NCBI RefSeq assembly: GCF_016863495.1
Contig: NZ_BOOZ01000038.1
Location: 1-64,000 of the forward strand
DNA: 64,000 nucleotides
Direction of reading: 5' to 3'
DNA from: Micromonospora andamanensis
Lineage (GTDB): Bacteria > Actinomycetota > Actinomycetes > Mycobacteriales > Micromonosporaceae
Positions 12,087 to 19,789 of this stretch are shown piece after piece (the stretch's first letter is position 1; each line of letters opens with the position of its first letter). A program made the translations under genes and the position numbers. The notes under the pieces are model-generated. The model had not been told where the DNA came from. It saw only the letters and a list, made by a program, of their open reading frames with translations, and ran no database searches.

Positions 12087-12659
12087 GTGCCCAGAGTAAG
12101 TCAGGACCAGCTCGACGCCCGCCGACAGGAGATCCTCGCCGCCGCGCGTGCCTGCTTCGCCCGGCACGGCTACGAGGGCGCGACCGTACGTCGGCTGGAG
12201 GAGGCCACCGGCCTGTCCCGAGGCGCGATCTTCCACCACTTCCGGGACAAGGACTCCCTCTTCCTCGCCGTCGCCGAGGACGACGCGGCGACGATGGTCG
12301 AGACGGTCGCCCGCAACGGGCTTGTCCAGGTGATGCGTGACCTGCTCGCCCGAGCGGTCTCCCCGGACACCACCGGGTGGCTGGGCAGCCAGTTGGAGGT
12401 GTCCCGGCGGCTGCGCACCGACCCGGCCTTCGCCACCCGCTGGGCACAGCGGTCGGCCGCCATCGCCGAGGCGACCCGGGACCGGCTGGCCCGTCAACGG
12501 GAGGCCGGCGTGCTCCGCGAGGACGTCCCCATCGACGTGCTGGCTCGCTTCCTCGAACTCGCCTACGACGGTCTGGTGCTGCACCTGGCCATGGGCCGGC
12601 CGGCCGGCGACCTGGGCGCCGTGCTCGACCTGGTCGAGGAGGCGGTACGCCGACGCTGA
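12087..12659 (+). CDS. acnR: TetR/AcrR family regulator, AcnR-like
   Basis: A 190-residue TetR-family repressor. The DNA-binding segment HGYEGATVRRLEEATGLSRG with AIFHHFRDKDSLFLAV is very close to Corynebacterium AcnR as I recall that sequence. The following NGLVQVMRDLL also resembles it. AcnR represses aconitase and responds to citrate-type ligands and metal. The C-terminal domain is all-helical. The start is GTG with a GGGGAG site 16 nt upstream, a rather long spacing. It lies 8.6 kb from acnA. The shared palindrome upstream of both genes supports the assignment. Confidence 0.85.
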   Translation: MPRVSQDQLDARRQEILAAARACFARHGYEGATVRRLEEATGLSRGAIFHHFRDKDSLFLAVAEDDAATMVETVARNGLVQVMRDLLARAVSPDTTGWLGSQLEVSRRLRTDPAFATRWAQRSAAIAEATRDRLARQREAGVLREDVPIDVLARFLELAYDGLVLHLAMGRPAGDLGAVLDLVEEAVRRR

Positions 12660-12761
12660 TTCCTCAGGTAACGAGAAGATAACTCGACAGTCCGGGCAGC
12701 CGGATGCTGGCGTCACCGCTCCACAATGAAGCCGCGTTCCCTCGCGCGACAGGAGCAGGCC

Positions 12762-13691
12762 ATGACGGGTTTCGCTGTCGATTACGACACCTGGGGAGTT
12801 CCCAGCTCCACCTTCATCACGCTGTACCTGGTAGCGACGGTGGTCGCCGTCGCCGTGGTGCTCATCCGCCGCCGGGCGCTGCTGGGCGGCCGTGCCGCTC
12901 CGCCCGCCGACCAGTTGAGCCCGCAGCAGGTCGCCTACCTCAACGGCGGTGCGGACTTCGCCGTCTGGACCTCGCTGGGCGCGCTGCGCAGCCAGGGCGC
13001 GATCGGCGTCGACCCGGCGGGCCTGCTGACCACCGACGGTCCGCTGCCGCCCGCCGTCACCTCACTCGACCGGGCCATCCACTACGCCGCGACGCAGCGC
13101 GTCCCGGCCAAGGACGTACGGCGTGCCGAATGGGTCGAGCGCGCCCTCACCGAGCTGCGCGACGGACTTGACAAGCGCGGTCTCGCGATCGGTCCGGACC
13201 GCCGGGCCGCCCTGCGCCAGGGTCCGCTGCTGCTTGTCGCGCTGCTGGTGCTCGGGGTCGCCCGGATCATCGCCGGGATCGCCAACGACCGCCCGGTCTG
13301 GTACCTCGTGCTCACCGTTCTCGCGCTCGCTGCACTGACCGCCGTGCTGCTCGTCCGGGTACCCCGCCGCACCCGGGCAGCCGAGGCCGCGCTCCGGACA
13401 CTGCGCCAGCGCAACCGCCACCTCGCACCCGCCGCCAACCCGGCTTACGCCACCTACGGCGCTGCGGGAGCGGGCATGGCTGTCGCTCTCTACGGCACCG
13501 CCTCGCTCTGGGCGCTCGATCCGGTCTTCGCTCAGCAGGCTCAGATCCAACGCCACGTGGCCGCCGGTGGCGCGAGCTCCAGCGGAGGGTGCGGCGGCGG
13601 CAGCACCGCCGGCGCCGGCGGCTGCGGAGGTGGCAGCAGTTGCGGCGGCGGAGGTGGCGGGGGCTGCGGCGGCGGAGGCTGCGGCGGATGA
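12762..13691 (+). CDS. TIGR04222-type membrane protein with Gly/Cys-rich tail
   Basis: A 309-residue membrane protein. Transmembrane segments are predicted at about 18-36, 154-174, 179-199 and possibly 236-252. A conserved cytoplasmic-type region between the first two contains LSPQQVAYLNGG and the recurring pattern of TIGR04222 proteins. The final 40 residues are almost only Gly, Ser and Cys, with Cys at 277, 288, 294, 302 and 307. The ATG at 12762 follows an AGGAG site. A longer reading from 12726 lacks one. The stop overlaps the MNIO gene by 4 nt, so the two are co-translated. The Cys tail is a plausible substrate for the neighbouring MNIO enzyme (inference). Confidence 0.85.
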   Translation: MTGFAVDYDTWGVPSSTFITLYLVATVVAVAVVLIRRRALLGGRAAPPADQLSPQQVAYLNGGADFAVWTSLGALRSQGAIGVDPAGLLTTDGPLPPAVTSLDRAIHYAATQRVPAKDVRRAEWVERALTELRDGLDKRGLAIGPDRRAALRQGPLLLVALLVLGVARIIAGIANDRPVWYLVLTVLALAALTAVLLVRVPRRTRAAEAALRTLRQRNRHLAPAANPAYATYGAAGAGMAVALYGTASLWALDPVFAQQAQIQRHVAAGGASSSGGCGGGSTAGAGGCGGGSSCGGGGGGGCGGGGCGG

Positions 13692-14506
13692 CCACCCCGC
13701 ACGGCGTGGGCATCGGCTGGCGCCCGGAGATCGCCGGATTCGTCGCCGAGCTGCCCGGTCTACGCTTCGTCGAGGTGATCGCCGAATCGGTACCGACCGC
13801 CGGCCCGCCACCGGACGACCTGGTCGAGCTACGCGACCGCGGCGTCACAGTCGTACCCCACGGCGTGCGGCTCTCCCTCGGCGGCGCGGAACCGGTCGAC
13901 CCGGCCCGGGTCGCCCACCTGGCGGCGGTCGCGCAGCTACTGGCGGCTCCCCTGGTCAGCGAGCACATCGCCTTCGTCCGGGCCGGCGGCCTGGAGGCGG
14001 GCCACCTGCTGCCGCTACCGCGCAGCCACGAGGCGGTCGACGCGGTCTGCGCCAACATCGTCCGCGCCCAGGCGGAGCTGCCGGTGCCGATCGCGCTGGA
14101 GCCGATCGCCGCCCTGTTCGACTGGCCGGACGACGAACTCGACGAGGCGTCGTTTCTCAACGAGATCATGGAACGCACCGGGGCACTACTGCTGCTCGAC
14201 GTCGCGAACGTGTACGCCAACGCCCGGAACCGGGGCACCGACCCGCTCGCGCTGCTCGACCGGCTGCCCCTGGAACGGGTGGCGTACCTGCACGTCGCGG
14301 GTGGTGCCGAGCGCGGCGGCTTCTACCACGACACACACACCGACCCGATCGGACGCGAGGTGTTGGACCTGCTCGCCGAGCTGTCCGCCCGGCACCGACC
14401 ACCAGCGGCACTACTGGAACGCGACGGGTACTACCCACCCGCGGCCGAGCTGCGTACCGAACTGGACGCCATCGCCGCCGCCTGCGGCTTCCCGGTGGTG
14501 ACGTGA
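13688..14506 (+). CDS. DUF692 / MNIO family multinuclear iron oxidase
   Basis: A 272-residue TIM-barrel enzyme of the DUF692 (MNIO) family. Known members use two or three iron ions to modify Cys residues of ribosomal peptides. Ligand-type residues visible are His58, His93 (SEHIAF), Glu138 (ALEPI), Asp171 and Asn174 (LLDVANV), His202 (YLHVAGG), Asp215/His217 (HDTHTD) and Glu244 (LLERDG). The ATG lies inside the stop of the upstream membrane-protein gene and the stop overlaps the next gene by 4 nt. Longer upstream starts in this frame run through the low-complexity Gly/Cys code and are not credible. The likely partner substrate is the Cys-tailed protein. Confidence 0.92.
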   Translation: MTTPHGVGIGWRPEIAGFVAELPGLRFVEVIAESVPTAGPPPDDLVELRDRGVTVVPHGVRLSLGGAEPVDPARVAHLAAVAQLLAAPLVSEHIAFVRAGGLEAGHLLPLPRSHEAVDAVCANIVRAQAELPVPIALEPIAALFDWPDDELDEASFLNEIMERTGALLLLDVANVYANARNRGTDPLALLDRLPLERVAYLHVAGGAERGGFYHDTHTDPIGREVLDLLAELSARHRPPAALLERDGYYPPAAELRTELDAIAAACGFPVVT

Positions 14507-15003
14507 CACCGGCCGGTACAGGCCCGGCCCGCCGGCCCGAACCGCCGGCCGCGACGACAGCCGGATCGCTAGCCGCGCGGCAGGCGGAGCTGGTAGCGGC
14601 CCTGGTGGCCGGTGGTCCGCCGCCGCCCGGCTTCGCTCCCGGCCCGTTGGCCGCCGCCCGCGCCGCGTTGCTGCGCAAGCGGGCCGGTGAGGTCGCCCGG
14701 CACTGGCCGCTGCTCGCCGCCGGGCTCGGCCCCGACTGGCCTGCCGCGTTCATCGAATGGGCGGACGGCCGGCCCACCGGCGGCGGGCTGCGCGACGGCT
14801 GGGATCTGGCCCGCGCGTTGCACGCCCGCGCCGCCCTGCCGGCACTGGCCGCCGAGGAACTGGCCGTACGAGAGGCGCAGTTCCGCTACGACGGCCACCG
14901 GGCACCGCGCCGCCGCCGGTCCCCCGCCCTCGGACGGGCTGGCGGCGCGATCGCCGTCCAGTTCGCCGGTCGGGTACGCCTGCTGCGCCCGACCCGCCCC
15001 TGA
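14503..15003 (+). CDS. SCO6045-like MNIO partner protein
   Basis: A 166-residue helical protein starting with GTG in a GTGA overlap with the MNIO gene. The segment LAARQAELVAALVAGG followed by RAALLRKRAGEVARHWPLLA recalls the N-terminal domain of HvfC/BufC partner proteins, which hold the substrate for MNIO enzymes. The best match by memory is the Streptomyces SCO6045 group. The C-terminal part is rich in Arg (YDGHRAPRRRRSP) and could fold onto the membrane or the substrate. Its role as recognition subunit is inference from gene order. Confidence 0.7.
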   Translation: MTPAGTGPARRPEPPAATTAGSLAARQAELVAALVAGGPPPPGFAPGPLAAARAALLRKRAGEVARHWPLLAAGLGPDWPAAFIEWADGRPTGGGLRDGWDLARALHARAALPALAAEELAVREAQFRYDGHRAPRRRRSPALGRAGGAIAVQFAGRVRLLRPTRP

Positions 15004-15068
15004 GCCGGACTCCCGCCTCGGAACCGGGGCCTGTTTCCCGCCGGGCGGGCTGGGGCAGGATCGTCGGC

Positions 15069-15830
15069 ATGGATCTCGGACTTACCGATCGGGTGTACGT
15101 GCTCACCGGCGCCTCCCGTGGACTCGGTTACGCCACCGCGCAGTGCCTGGTGGCCGACGGCGCCCGGGTGGTGCTCTCCGCCCGGAACTCCGACGCGGTG
15201 CAGGCCGCCGTGGCCGGCCTCGGCGGGCCGGACCAGGCCGTCGGCGTCACCGCCGACCTGGCGGACCCGGCGACACCCGAACGGCTGCTGACCGCCGCAC
15301 GGCAGCACTTCGGCCGCGTCGACGGTGCCCTGGTCTCCGTCGGCGGACCGCCCGCCGGCAGTGCCGCGTCCGTCGCCGACGAGCAGTGGCGGCAATCCTT
15401 CGAGACGGTCTTCCTCGGCAGCGTCCGCACGGTACGAACTGTCGCCGCCGCGCTGCCCGACGGCGGTGCGATCGCCCTGGTGCTCTCCACCTCGGCGCGC
15501 GGGCCAGTGCCCGGGCTGGGCATCTCCAACGCCCTACGGCCAGGTCTGGCCGGTGTCGCCAAGGACGTCGCGGACGAGTACGGCCCGCGCGGCGTACGGG
15601 TGGTGGGGCTGCTGCCGGGTCGGATCCTGACCGACCGCAACCGGGAACTGTTCGCCGCCACGGGTGACCCCGACCGGGCCCGGGCCGAGGCGGAGGCCGC
15701 CATCCCGCTGCGCCGCATCGGTGACCCCGCCGAGTTCGGTCGGGTCGCCGCCTTCGTGCTCTCCCCCGCAGCCAGCTACCTCACCGGCGTCACCGTCCCG
15801 GTCGACGGCGGCGCGCTGCGCGGCCTGTGA
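15069..15830 (+). CDS. Atypical short-chain dehydrogenase/reductase (FabG-like)
   Basis: A 253-residue Rossmann protein. The cofactor loop TGASRGLG (13-20) and the C-terminal YLTGVTVPVDGG are typical of FabG-like SDRs. The catalytic Tyr-x-x-x-Lys is absent: the aligned stretch reads ISNAL at 152-156. A known SDR subgroup shares this Ser-Asn-x-Leu-Arg form. It may bind NAD(P) and still reduce an unknown substrate, or have lost activity. The ATG at 15069 starts the Rossmann fold directly. The stop overlaps the glycosylase gene in a GTGA arrangement. Confidence 0.85.
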   Translation: MDLGLTDRVYVLTGASRGLGYATAQCLVADGARVVLSARNSDAVQAAVAGLGGPDQAVGVTADLADPATPERLLTAARQHFGRVDGALVSVGGPPAGSAASVADEQWRQSFETVFLGSVRTVRTVAAALPDGGAIALVLSTSARGPVPGLGISNALRPGLAGVAKDVADEYGPRGVRVVGLLPGRILTDRNRELFAATGDPDRARAEAEAAIPLRRIGDPAEFGRVAAFVLSPAASYLTGVTVPVDGGALRGL

Positions 15831-16465
15831 CCGCCGGCAAGCCGCCCCACCCCGAGCGGCGGACCACCGGCGGCGGGTCGACGAAGCCGCGCCGACCGGG
15901 CCGCGCGGAGCCGGGACCGTACCCGCGCCCGAGCCGGGAAGAACTGGCCGCGGCGGTCGACAGGACCATCCCGGACGTCATCGGGGTCGGGTTGGAGGTG
16001 CTCTTCGTCGGGATCAACCCGGGGCTGTGGTCGGCAGCGACCGGGTTGCATTTCGCCCGCCCCGGCAACCGGTTCTGGCCGGCGCTGCACCGGGGTGGGT
16101 TCACGCCACGTCTGCTGCACCCCGGCGAGCAGGACGACCTGCCGGCGCTCGGGCTGGGCATCACCAACATGGTGGCCCGGGCCAGCGCCCGCGCCGACGA
16201 GCTGACCGCCGCCGAACTCGTCGACGGCGCGCGACAGCTCACCGACAAGGTGACCCGGTACCGGCCACGCTGGGTCGCTGTGGTCGGGGTGACCGCGTAC
16301 CGGGTCGGCTTCGCCCGACCGAAGGCGGGGTTCGGGCCACAACCGGAGCAGTTGGCCGGCGCCCCGCTGTGGGTGCTGCCCAACCCCAGCGGCCTGAATG
16401 CCCACTACACCCCGCAGACTCTCGGTGCCGCCTTCGCCGAACTCCGCTCGGCCGCCCTCGGGTGA
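15827..16465 (+). CDS. mug: Mismatch-specific uracil/thymine DNA glycosylase
   Basis: Excises U or T opposite G in DNA (MUG/TDG branch of the UDG superfamily). The 212-residue protein has the catalytic-loop motif VGINPGLWSA and the following ARPGNRFW near residues 62-82. The DNA-intercalating segment LPNPSGLNAHY is near the C-terminus. The first 35 residues are a basic, Pro-rich extension likely to be disordered. The GTG overlaps the SDR stop. It converges with the ABC exporter gene. Confidence 0.92.
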   Translation: MTAGKPPHPERRTTGGGSTKPRRPGRAEPGPYPRPSREELAAAVDRTIPDVIGVGLEVLFVGINPGLWSAATGLHFARPGNRFWPALHRGGFTPRLLHPGEQDDLPALGLGITNMVARASARADELTAAELVDGARQLTDKVTRYRPRWVAVVGVTAYRVGFARPKAGFGPQPEQLAGAPLWVLPNPSGLNAHYTPQTLGAAFAELRSAALG

Positions 16466-16502
16466 ATCTGGCGGGCCGGCTGTCGATCTGAACCAGCAGC
16501 CG

Positions 16503-18491
16503 TCAGTTGGCGGCGGCGGGCGGCATGGCCTCGTCGGCGATGTACTCCCGGGACGGGATGACCACCGGCTCCGGACCTGTGGCGTCGGCGTACGGGGTGG
16601 GAGAGTCGGCCACCGCGAACTGGGTGCGGTACAGCTCGGCGTAGAGACCGCCGACGGCGACCAGCTCGTCGTGCCGGCCCCGCTCCACGATCCGACCGTC
16701 GTCGAGGACCAGAATCTGGTCGGCGTCCCGGACGGTGGAGAGCCGGTGGGCGATCACCAGAGCGGTGCGCCCGGTAAGCGCCACCGACAGCGCCCGTTGC
16801 ACAGCCGCCTCACTCTCCGAATCGAGGTGAGCTGTCGCCTCGTCGAGGATCACGATCGACGGCGCCTTGAGCAGCAGCCGGGCGATGGCGATGCGCTGCT
16901 TCTCGCCACCGGAGAAGCGGTAGCCGCGCTCCCCGACTGTGGTGTCGAGCCCGTCGGGCAGCGACCTGACCAGATCGGCAACCTGCGCCCCGGCCAGGGC
17001 CGCCCACAGCTCGTCGTCGGTGGCCTCCGGCTTGGCGTAGCGCAGATTCTCCGCGATCGTCTCGTGGAACAGGTGCGAATCCTGGGTGACCACACCGATC
17101 TCGTCGCGCAGCGAGTCGAGCCGGGCGTCGCGGACGTCGACGCCGCCGACAAGCACCTGCCCGTCGGTGACGTCGTAGATGCGGGAGATCAGCATGGACA
17201 GCGTGGACTTACCGGCGCCGGAGGGGCCGACCAGCGCCACCATCTGCCCCGGCTCGACGCTGAACGAGACGCCTTTGAGCACGGGTTCGTTTACCGTACG
17301 GTCCAGCGCGGCGACCTCCTCCAGCGAGGCGAGGGAGATCTCGGCGGCGCTCGGGTAGCGGAACCGGACGTCGCGGAACTCGACAGTCCCCGCCCCCGCC
17401 GGCACCCGCACCGCGTCGGGCCGTTCCTTGATGCCCGGTTGCAGGTCGAGCACCTCGAAGACCCGGTCGAACGAGACGAGCGCGCTCATCACGTCCACCC
17501 GGACGTTGCTCAGCGCGGTGAGCGGACCGTAGAGACGGGTGAGCAGCAACGCGAGTGTCACCACGGTGCCGGCGCTGACCTGGCCGCTGACCGCGAGCCA
17601 ACCGCCGAGACCGTAGGTCAGCGCCTGGGCCAGCGAGGCCACCAGCAGCATGGCCACGAAGAAGGTCCGCGAGTACATCGCGGAGGTGATGCCGATGTCG
17701 CGCACCCGTTCGGCCCGGGCGGCGAAGCGGGCCGCCTCCGCGTCCGGTCGGCCGAAGAGCTTCACCAGCAACGCGCCGGCGACCCCGAACCGCTCGGTCA
17801 TCGTCGCGTTCATCTTGGCGTCGAGGTTGTACGACTCACGGGTGATCTCGGCCAGCCGCCGGCCCACCCGACGCGCCGGGATGATGAAGACCGGCAGCAG
17901 CACCAGTGACAGCGCCGTGATCTGCCAGGACAGGGTCAGCATCACCACGGCGGTGAGGACAAGCTGGATCACGTTGCTGACCACACCCGACAACGTCGAG
18001 GTGAACGCCCGCTGGGCCCCCATGACGTCGTTGTTGAGCCGGCTGACCAACGCACCGGTCTGGGTCCGGGTGAAGAACTGCAACGGCATCCGCTGCACGT
18101 GGTCGTAGACGCGGGTACGCAGGTCGAGGATGATGCCTTCGCCGATGCGGGCCGAGTACCACCGTTGGGCCAGCGAGAGCAGAGCATCGGCGACCGCGAG
18201 CGCGGCGATGAACATGGCCAGCCGGATCACCAGCGCGCCGGCCTCCGCGCCCCCGCGGGTGATCGCGTCGATCACGTCGCCGGCCAGCAGCGGGGTCGCC
18301 ACCCCGATCACCGCGGCGACGATGACGGTAAGCAGGAAGACGACGATGTCGCGTCGATAGGGGTGGGCGAAGGCCACGATCCGGCGGGCGACACCGCGCT
18401 TGAGCCGGTGTGCGGAGATGTCGTCCTGGCTGCGCATCGACCGGAGCATGCTCCAACCGCCCATGCCGCCAGCGGCCATGTGGTTGGACAT
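16503..18491 (-). CDS. ABC exporter, fused permease and ATPase
   Basis: A 662-residue type IV ABC half-transporter. Six transmembrane helices occupy about residues 45-340. The nucleotide-binding domain has Walker A GPSGAGKST (Lys at about 428), signature FSGGEKQR in place of LSGGE, and Walker B IVILDEATAHLDS, followed by the H-loop in VIAHRLS. It acts as a homo- or heterodimer exporting lipids, peptides or drugs. No partner half-transporter is adjacent, so a homodimer is likely. Substrate unknown. Confidence 0.93.
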   Translation of the reverse strand: MSNHMAAGGMGGWSMLRSMRSQDDISAHRLKRGVARRIVAFAHPYRRDIVVFLLTVIVAAVIGVATPLLAGDVIDAITRGGAEAGALVIRLAMFIAALAVADALLSLAQRWYSARIGEGIILDLRTRVYDHVQRMPLQFFTRTQTGALVSRLNNDVMGAQRAFTSTLSGVVSNVIQLVLTAVVMLTLSWQITALSLVLLPVFIIPARRVGRRLAEITRESYNLDAKMNATMTERFGVAGALLVKLFGRPDAEAARFAARAERVRDIGITSAMYSRTFFVAMLLVASLAQALTYGLGGWLAVSGQVSAGTVVTLALLLTRLYGPLTALSNVRVDVMSALVSFDRVFEVLDLQPGIKERPDAVRVPAGAGTVEFRDVRFRYPSAAEISLASLEEVAALDRTVNEPVLKGVSFSVEPGQMVALVGPSGAGKSTLSMLISRIYDVTDGQVLVGGVDVRDARLDSLRDEIGVVTQDSHLFHETIAENLRYAKPEATDDELWAALAGAQVADLVRSLPDGLDTTVGERGYRFSGGEKQRIAIARLLLKAPSIVILDEATAHLDSESEAAVQRALSVALTGRTALVIAHRLSTVRDADQILVLDDGRIVERGRHDELVAVGGLYAELYRTQFAVADSPTPYADATGPEPVVIPSREYIADEAMPPAAAN

Positions 18492-18589
18492 GCTTACCTC
18501 CGGATCAGGACGTCGTACACCGTCGGGTCAATTCTCCCGATGACTACGACAACCACGCGAGTAACCCGGATCTTCCCGAGCGGTCCTTA

Positions 18590-19357
18590 CTATTCTCCCT
18601 GGCCGGCGAGGTCCCGCAGCCGTCGCGTCTGCGCCTCCCGCTCGGCGCGCTGCTGCTCGGCGTGGGTACGCCCGGCAGCTCCGGCGAGCAGCGCCTTGAT
18701 CTCGACGACCGCGTCCCGGTTGTGGGCGAGCAGCCCGGCGGTCAGGTCACGCACCGCGTCGTCCAACTCCCCGGCGGGCACCACCAGGGTGGCCAGCCCG
18801 ATCCGGTCGGCCTCCGCGGCGTCCATCCGCCGCCCGGTGGTGCAGATCTCCAACGCCCGGGCGTAACCGACCAACTCGACCAGACGCTTGGTGCCGGCCA
18901 GGTCAGGGACCAGCCCCAAGGTCACCTCGGCCATGGCGAACTTCGCGTCCTCGGCCAGGACCCGCAGGTCGCAGGCGAGGGCGAGCTGGAAACCGGCGCC
19001 GATGGCGTGCCCCTGCACCGCGGCGATCGAGATGACGTCGGGCCGGTGCAGCCAGGTGAAACCACCCTGATAGTCGGCGATCTTGTCGGCGCACTCCTGC
19101 TCCGGCAGGGTGGTCAGCTCGGCGAAGGAGCCGGGCCCGGAGGCGCCGGCCACCGACAGGTCGAGGCCGGCGGAGAAGGCTCGCCCCTCGCCGCGTACCA
19201 CGACCACCCGCACGTCACCGGGAAGCTCCCGGGAGAAGTCGCTCATCGCGCGCCACATCGCCGGGGTCTGCGCGTTGAGCACGTCGGGCCGGCACAGGGT
19301 GACCGTGGCGACCGGCCCGTCGCATTCCAGCCGGACCCCGGTCGCCTCGGCGGTCAC
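18590..19357 (-). CDS. Enoyl-CoA hydratase/isomerase family protein
   Basis: A crotonase-fold protein of 255 residues. The oxyanion-hole segments are RAFSAGLDLS and GHAIGAGFQLALACDLRV. Acidic residues at the catalytic positions are kept (AMAEVTLG and ALEI). The usual reaction is hydration of trans-2-enoyl-CoA in beta-oxidation. The exact acyl-CoA is unknown. The GTG at 19357 begins the family N-terminus. An open frame continues upstream to 19714 but crosses the adjacent helix-turn-helix gene and is not family-like. The C-terminal tail is Arg/Glu/Gln-rich. Confidence 0.88.
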   Translation of the reverse strand: MTAEATGVRLECDGPVATVTLCRPDVLNAQTPAMWRAMSDFSRELPGDVRVVVVRGEGRAFSAGLDLSVAGASGPGSFAELTTLPEQECADKIADYQGGFTWLHRPDVISIAAVQGHAIGAGFQLALACDLRVLAEDAKFAMAEVTLGLVPDLAGTKRLVELVGYARALEICTTGRRMDAAEADRIGLATLVVPAGELDDAVRDLTAGLLAHNRDAVVEIKALLAGAAGRTHAEQQRAEREAQTRRLRDLAGQGE

Positions 19358-19415
19358 CGGGCGGCCCGGGTCGCGGTGGTGGTGGCGGTGCTGCTGGACA
19401 ACGCTGACGGGCGGG

Positions 19416-19643
19416 TCACGCCTTCTTGCGACGCCGGGCGCCGCCGCGCTGCCGCAGCTGCACCCCGGACTCGGTGAGCACGCGGTGGATGAACCCGTAC
19501 GATCGCCCGGTCGAGGCCGCGAGCGCCCGGATGCTCTCGCCCCCGGTGTACCGCTTGACGAGGTCCTTGGCGAGCGTCTGACGCTCGGCTCCGACGATCC
19601 GGCGACCCTTCTCAGTGCTGGTGGCTGTGCCAGTGGCTGCCAT
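19416..19643 (-). CDS. Small helix-turn-helix DNA-binding protein
   Basis: A 75-residue protein consisting of one helix-turn-helix. The core AKDLVKRYTGGESIRALAAS continues into TGRSYGFIHRVLTESGVQLR and ends in a basic RRRKK tail. This is a widespread, strongly conserved actinobacterial family, probably a nucleoid or regulatory DNA-binding protein. I do not recall a confirmed function. Its promoter must lie in the 146 bp before the ABC-F gene. The enoyl-CoA hydratase gene follows 58 nt downstream. Confidence 0.88.
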   Translation of the reverse strand: MAATGTATSTEKGRRIVGAERQTLAKDLVKRYTGGESIRALAASTGRSYGFIHRVLTESGVQLRQRGGARRRKKA

Positions 19644-19789
19644 GCTGTGTCCTCACGTCCCAGACTGTGCGGTTCGGATACGGTCCCACCTATTAGACCG
19701 TCTCGAACGATCATGCGCCAGATATCAACTATTCGCCAACCGACACGCTATGCAATGTCAGCTTCCCGATAGGTGACACCGTGGGCCGG

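Noticed and set aside
13589..13687. Upstream extension of the MNIO frame encoding an Arg-rich N-terminus
   Set aside because: It is the frame-shifted reading of the Gly/Cys tail code of the preceding gene. The ATG at 13688 gives the normal family start.
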